The translations under genes were made by a program, and so were the position numbers. A stretch of 64,000 nt of DNA from Verrucomicrobiaceae bacterium (GTDB lineage Bacteria > Verrucomicrobiota > Verrucomicrobiia > Verrucomicrobiales > Akkermansiaceae), in NCBI GenBank assembly GCA_027486655.1, contig JAIXOR010000026.1, positions 1 through 64,000 of the forward strand, read 5' to 3'. The notes under the pieces are model-generated. The model worked only from the letters and a program-made list of their open reading frames with translations. It was not told the DNA's origin and ran no database searches. Below are positions 59,792 through 64,000 of the stretch, one piece after another (positions within the stretch are counted from its first letter, which is position 1; the number at the start of each line of letters is the position of its first letter).

Positions 59792-62700
59792 ATGAAAAGC
59801 ATCGCAAGGTTTCTTTGCGCCCTGGCTGCCGCCTTGGCCGTTACCGTCGGCGTGACCTCCGGCCAAGGATCGGAAGCACCTGTTAGAATCCTGCCTCTCG
59901 GCGATTCGCTGACGACGGGCCTCAGCACGAACAGCGTTCCCGGTGCCTACCGCAACCGCCTGCACACCCTCCTCTCCGGCGCGGGCTACAACGTCGACTT
60001 CGTGGGAACCTTCACGGACAGCGGCAACCCGGGACTGCCGGACACCAATCATCAGGGACTTGGCAGTGCGCGGATCGATCAGATCCAGTCGAATCTCTCG
60101 GCTTGGTTGAATGCATCGGATGATCCCGACGTGGTGCTGCTGCTCATCGGGACCAATGACTTCTGGCAGAACTATCAACTCTCCGGCGTGCAGACACGCC
60201 TTTCGAACCTGATCTCGGACATCGCCGTTCGCCGGCCCTTCGCGAAGATCATCGTTTCCGGACTCCCGCTCCGAACCGACAGCTCGGCCATTCAAGGCCA
60301 GCAAAGCGCTTTCTCCAGCGCCATCCCCGGCATCGTCGCCCAGCAGGTCGCACTCGGCCGCCAGGTCAGCTACCTCGATCTGTCCAACACGCTCAGTCCC
60401 TCGGACCTCACGATCGACGGCGTCCACCCCAATGCCGCGGGTTATGGAAAAATCGGCGACGCATGGTTCACCGCCGTGGCCGGGGTCATCTCGCCCAAGG
60501 GCACTTCCAATCCGCCCGTGCTTGCACGCGTCGGCGATGTGACCAGCCCGACCCAGATCCCCGTGGTGTTCAGCAAACCGGTTTCGGACGCCTCCGCCTC
60601 CGCCTCGAATTTCACCATTTCCGGTGGCGTGACCATTTCGGGTGCCTCGATCGATCCATCCAAACGCGTCATCACCCTCACCACCAGCGCGGTCACTCCG
60701 GGCGTGGTTTACACGCTCACCGCATCCAACGTCCGCGACCGCACGGTGGCCCAGAACCCGATTGCCCCGGGCTCCATGGTCAGCTTCTCGATGACGGCCA
60801 TCGACAACGGAAGCTTCGAGAACAACTACGCCGGCTGGACCACCACCGGCAATCAGGAGATCAAGAATTCCTCACCCTACACCGCCACCAACGGCACGCG
60901 CATCGCCGCATTCAACACCGGGCAGAATCCGCCGAACGGCACACTCTCGCGCACCTTCTCCACCACGGTCGGCCAGATCTATCAGCTTTCCTTTGACTAC
61001 GGTGCCTTCGGCTACACCGGATCCGAACAACGCATCCGCACCGTGGTCCAGGGCAACACCAGCCTGGTCAATGACACCGCGTCGGTCTTCGGCATCGGCG
61101 GCGGCGGAACCCGCTGGCTGCCTCGCGCATACACGTTCACCGCCAACAGCGCGACCACCAGCCTCACCTTCACCGATCTTTCGCCCACCAGCGACAGCAT
61201 CGACCTCGTCCTCGACAACGTCCGCATCGCACCGGTCACCGGACGCACGCTCGCCGTGACCTCCACTCCGACCAGCGGCGCGCCGATGACCCTCAGCCCG
61301 GCGGACATGTTCAACGCGGGATCCGGCAACACCGGACTCATCCGCCAGTTTGCCGATGGCGCCACGGTCACCATCACCGCACCCACCACCCATGCCGGAG
61401 TGAACTTCCTCAAGTGGCAGCGCAACGGTGTCGACGTCCCCGGCTCCGTTCCTTCCATCACGGTAACGATGAACTCGGATCAGGCGCTCAACGCGTTCTA
61501 CGGATCCAACCTGGCCCCCGTGGCCGCTGCCGATGCCTACTCCACCGCAGCCGGAACCCCCCTCACCATCCCGGCCGGCGGAGTGCTTACCAATGACACC
61601 GATCCGGACGGCGGCAGCTTGAGTGCGCTCGTCAACGCTCCTCCGATCAATGGTTCGCTCAGTCTCGCCGCCAATGGAGGTTTCACCTACACCCCGGCCG
61701 GCGGATTCACCGGAACGGATTCATTCACCTACCGCGCCAGTGACGGGGTCTCCGACTCCAACGTCGTCACCGTGAGCATCACCGTGGGCTCCGGGGCAAG
61801 TGCCAACCTGATCCAGAATGGCAGCTTCGAGTCCAACCTCACGTCCTGGACCAACAGCGGCAACATGCTCATCCAGTCCGCCAGTCCCTACGCGCCCACC
61901 AACGGCACCCGCCTCCTCGCCTTCAACGCCGCCCAGCTCACCCCGAACGGCGTTCTTTCCCAGTCCTTCCCCACCGTTTCCGGCAGGACCTATCAACTCG
62001 CTTTCGACGCCGGCGTCCTCGCTTACAACACCAGCGCGCAACGCATGCAGGTGACCGTCGATGGATCGTCCAACCTCCTCACCCGCACCATTGACATCAC
62101 CGGCATCGGCGGCGGTGCCACGCGCTGGCTGCCCCAGTCGTTCACCTTCACCGCCAACAGCAGCAACACCACCCTCAGCTTCCGCGACCAGTCCACCACC
62201 TCCAACGGTCTGGACCTCGTTCTCGACAACGTGCGCGTCATCGGCAGCACCACCAATCACGCGGTGACGGTGGCATCCATGCCCACCTCCGGGTTGCTCA
62301 TCGCCGTCAGCCCGCCCGACCAGGCTTCCCTCGCTGGAGCCGCCACCAGCTTCACTCGCAGTTACGCGGAAGGCACCATCATCAACCTCAGCGCACCTCC
62401 GCTTTCGGGGGCCACCGCCTTCGTGAAATGGCAACGGAATGGAAACGACCTGGCCAGCACACGCAATGTGAGCGTCACGATCGATGCGCCAATGACCCTC
62501 ACCGCGATCTACGGCAACAATGCCGCACCGATCGCCACCAACGACAGCTACTCGACCGCGGTCAACACGCCACTCGTCATCCCCGCACCCGGCGTCCTCG
62601 GAAATGACACGGACGCGGACCTGAACCCACTCACCTCCTCCATCGTCGCCGCAGCCTCACGCGGATCGGTCGTCCTCAATACCGATGGCGGCTTCACCTA

Positions 62701-64000
62701 CACGCCGGAAACCGACTACACTGGCCCCGTCACCTTCACTTACCGCGCCAACGACGGTTCTTCCAACTCGAACACCGCCACCGTCGAGATCAACGTGCTG
62801 CCCGTCAGCCCGGGCACCATCACCAATGGCAGCTTCGAACTTGGCGAGGCCGGATGGACGATGAGCGGCAACCGCCTGGTCATCGACACCCAGACGCCTT
62901 ACGTCCCTACCGATGGATCAAAACTCATGGTCTTCAACGGTGCGCAGAGCACGCCCAATGCGGTCATTTCCCAGACCTTCACCACCATCCAAGGCCAAGC
63001 CTACGTGCTGAACCTCGACGCGGGAGTCATCGGTGCCGCCGGATCGCAGCAAAGGCTGCAGGTCGGCATCACCGGAAACTCGACCTTGGTATCCTCCCTA
63101 GAAACCCTGACCGGCACCGGAATCGGAGCCGCAAACTGGAGCGCAAGGAGCTATGCGTTCGTCGCCAACAGCAACAGCACCACGCTCACCCTCTCCGACT
63201 TGTCCACCACATCGGACACCGTGGACCTTCTCATCGACAATGTGCGTCTCGCCACCGGCAACGCCCGCACGCTTGTAGTCAACTCATCCACCTCATCGGG
63301 CGTCGGCATCACTGCATCCCCCGCCGACATCAACGCAAATGGCGATGGCACCACCTCCTTCACCCGCTATTACAACGACGGCACCAGCGTCACACTCACT
63401 GCTCCCGCCACCGCCGGCGGTGGTTCCTTCCTGAAGTGGCAGAAGAACGGATCGGATCTCTCCACCAATCCAGCCCTCACCCTGACCATCGACGCGAACA
63501 CCACGCTGACAGCCGTGTTTGCCGAAAACACCGCTCCATCCGCCAATACGGACACCTACAACGCGGAAATCGACAGCGCCCTCAATGTGGCCGCTCCCGG
63601 CGTGCTCGGAAACGATACCGATACCGAATCCCAGCCACTCACCGCCACCCTCGTGACCGGACCGACGAACGGAACCGTCACTCTGAACAGCAATGGCGGG
63701 TTCACCTATACCCCGAACACTGGATACACCGGTCCGGATTCCTTCACCTATCGTGCCAACGACGGATTCACCAACTCGGCGAACGCCACGGTCAACCTTA
63801 CGGTGAACAACATCGCCCAGGGAACCCTCGTCAACGGCTCCTTCGAAGATGGCTCCAACGGCTGGACCATCACGGGCAACCACTTCATCGTCGATGAAGC
63901 CGCTCCCTACCTTGCAACCGACGGTTCGAAACTCGTCGTTTCCAACGGAGGCAACCAGAGCCCCAACGCGGTCTTCTCCCAATCCTTCGCCACCTCGGTC
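59792..64000 (+). CDS. Giant SGNH/GDSL hydrolase with tandem ~336-residue modules, runs off window
   Basis: The frame is open from the ATG at 59792 to the window end (1403 codons, no stop), so the gene is incomplete here. A signal peptide (MKSIARFLCALAAALAVTVGVTSG) leads to an SGNH esterase domain (about 30-230): GDSLTTG (Ser39), LLIGTNDFW, and DGVHPNAAGY. A VFSKPVSDASASASNFTISGG Ig-like segment follows. Then three complete modules and the start of a fourth begin at NGSFE (60806, 61817, 62825, 63833). Each has a galactose-binding-like sandwich (ending TxDxxDLxxDNVRI), an InlB-B/FKWQRNG repeat and a cadherin-like VLxNDTDxDxxxL...GGFTYTP...DSFTYRA domain. It probably deacylates polysaccharide at the surface. 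The 5' leader has unusual C runs (59765-59790). Confidence 0.88.
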   Translation, partial: MKSIARFLCALAAALAVTVGVTSGQGSEAPVRILPLGDSLTTGLSTNSVPGAYRNRLHTLLSGAGYNVDFVGTFTDSGNPGLPDTNHQGLGSARIDQIQSNLSAWLNASDDPDVVLLLIGTNDFWQNYQLSGVQTRLSNLISDIAVRRPFAKIIVSGLPLRTDSSAIQGQQSAFSSAIPGIVAQQVALGRQVSYLDLSNTLSPSDLTIDGVHPNAAGYGKIGDAWFTAVAGVISPKGTSNPPVLARVGDVTSPTQIPVVFSKPVSDASASASNFTISGGVTISGASIDPSKRVITLTTSAVTPGVVYTLTASNVRDRTVAQNPIAPGSMVSFSMTAIDNGSFENNYAGWTTTGNQEIKNSSPYTATNGTRIAAFNTGQNPPNGTLSRTFSTTVGQIYQLSFDYGAFGYTGSEQRIRTVVQGNTSLVNDTASVFGIGGGGTRWLPRAYTFTANSATTSLTFTDLSPTSDSIDLVLDNVRIAPVTGRTLAVTSTPTSGAPMTLSPADMFNAGSGNTGLIRQFADGATVTITAPTTHAGVNFLKWQRNGVDVPGSVPSITVTMNSDQALNAFYGSNLAPVAAADAYSTAAGTPLTIPAGGVLTNDTDPDGGSLSALVNAPPINGSLSLAANGGFTYTPAGGFTGTDSFTYRASDGVSDSNVVTVSITVGSGASANLIQNGSFESNLTSWTNSGNMLIQSASPYAPTNGTRLLAFNAAQLTPNGVLSQSFPTVSGRTYQLAFDAGVLAYNTSAQRMQVTVDGSSNLLTRTIDITGIGGGATRWLPQSFTFTANSSNTTLSFRDQSTTSNGLDLVLDNVRVIGSTTNHAVTVASMPTSGLLIAVSPPDQASLAGAATSFTRSYAEGTIINLSAPPLSGATAFVKWQRNGNDLASTRNVSVTIDAPMTLTAIYGNNAAPIATNDSYSTAVNTPLVIPAPGVLGNDTDADLNPLTSSIVAAASRGSVVLNTDGGFTYTPETDYTGPVTFTYRANDGSSNSNTATVEINVLPVSPGTITNGSFELGEAGWTMSGNRLVIDTQTPYVPTDGSKLMVFNGAQSTPNAVISQTFTTIQGQAYVLNLDAGVIGAAGSQQRLQVGITGNSTLVSSLETLTGTGIGAANWSARSYAFVANSNSTTLTLSDLSTTSDTVDLLIDNVRLATGNARTLVVNSSTSSGVGITASPADINANGDGTTSFTRYYNDGTSVTLTAPATAGGGSFLKWQKNGSDLSTNPALTLTIDANTTLTAVFAENTAPSANTDTYNAEIDSALNVAAPGVLGNDTDTESQPLTATLVTGPTNGTVTLNSNGGFTYTPNTGYTGPDSFTYRANDGFTNSANATVNLTVNNIAQGTLVNGSFEDGSNGWTITGNHFIVDEAAPYLATDGSKLVVSNGGNQSPNAVFSQSFATSV

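Overview
The window looks like a GC-rich chromosome segment of a Verrucomicrobiota bacterium, probably of the Luteolibacter/Haloferula type (inferred, not tested by phylogeny). The reasons are an LpxC-FabZ fusion, a planctomycete-type cytochrome (PSD/DUF1592) protein next to a DUF1552 protein, an extracellular sulfatase, a PEP-CTERM protein, a PATR-rich giant protein, an ECF sigma factor translationally coupled to a Ser/Thr kinase, and large modular secreted proteins. LpxC shows it is a lipid A-making, diderm organism. Shine-Dalgarno sites are weak or absent before most genes, so several starts rest on protein features.

Layout. 1-1000: truncated IS3-type transposase and a small membrane protein. 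1018-7100 (minus): a sulfatase and a 1526-residue LamG/PQQ-dehydrogenase-like/cytochrome c protein. 7265-13270: Ldh2 oxidoreductase, lipoprotein hydrolase, DEAD-box helicase with a structured leader, Calx-beta protein, LpxC-FabZ. 13283-17147 (minus): System II cytochrome c maturation (ResB, CcsA) plus a lipoprotein. 17271-18197: TIM-barrel protein. 18211-27831 (minus): a long co-directional run with trpS, a DJ-1/PfpI protein, a membrane protein, an adenylate kinase, fmt, PSD, DUF1552, an HExxH membrane protein and a cysteine desulfurase. 27885-30878: a lipoate-ligase-like gene, a PEP-CTERM protein and a CbiX + DR2241-type iron-sulfur pair. 31002-35626 (minus): FKBP isomerase, alpha-solenoid repeat protein, a very acidic Ca-binding-type repeat protein and bioB.

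35791-39011 is the most coherent regulatory unit. A near-perfect palindrome lies upstream of a DtxR-FeoA fusion that is coupled to a FeoB encoded as two separate genes, one for the GTPase and one for the membrane channel. 39101-50124 holds an ECF sigma/kinase pair, a 1639-residue PATR protein and a BNR_4-type propeller protein. 50616-52371 carries three small exported proteins, one a clear PliI lysozyme inhibitor. 52372-53063 is a gene graveyard with a REP-like triple hairpin and a deleted type I methylase (HsdM) tail. 53064-59495 has a tandem class II aldolase, mgtE and hrpA. From 59792 an SGNH-hydrolase protein with ~336-residue tandem modules runs off the right edge.

Together the genes describe an aerobic, cytochrome-rich, polysaccharide-degrading bacterium with a large exported proteome. 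Three exported giants share a short C-terminal domain ending in an F-[FV]-R motif. No CRISPR array, rRNA or convincing tRNA gene was seen.
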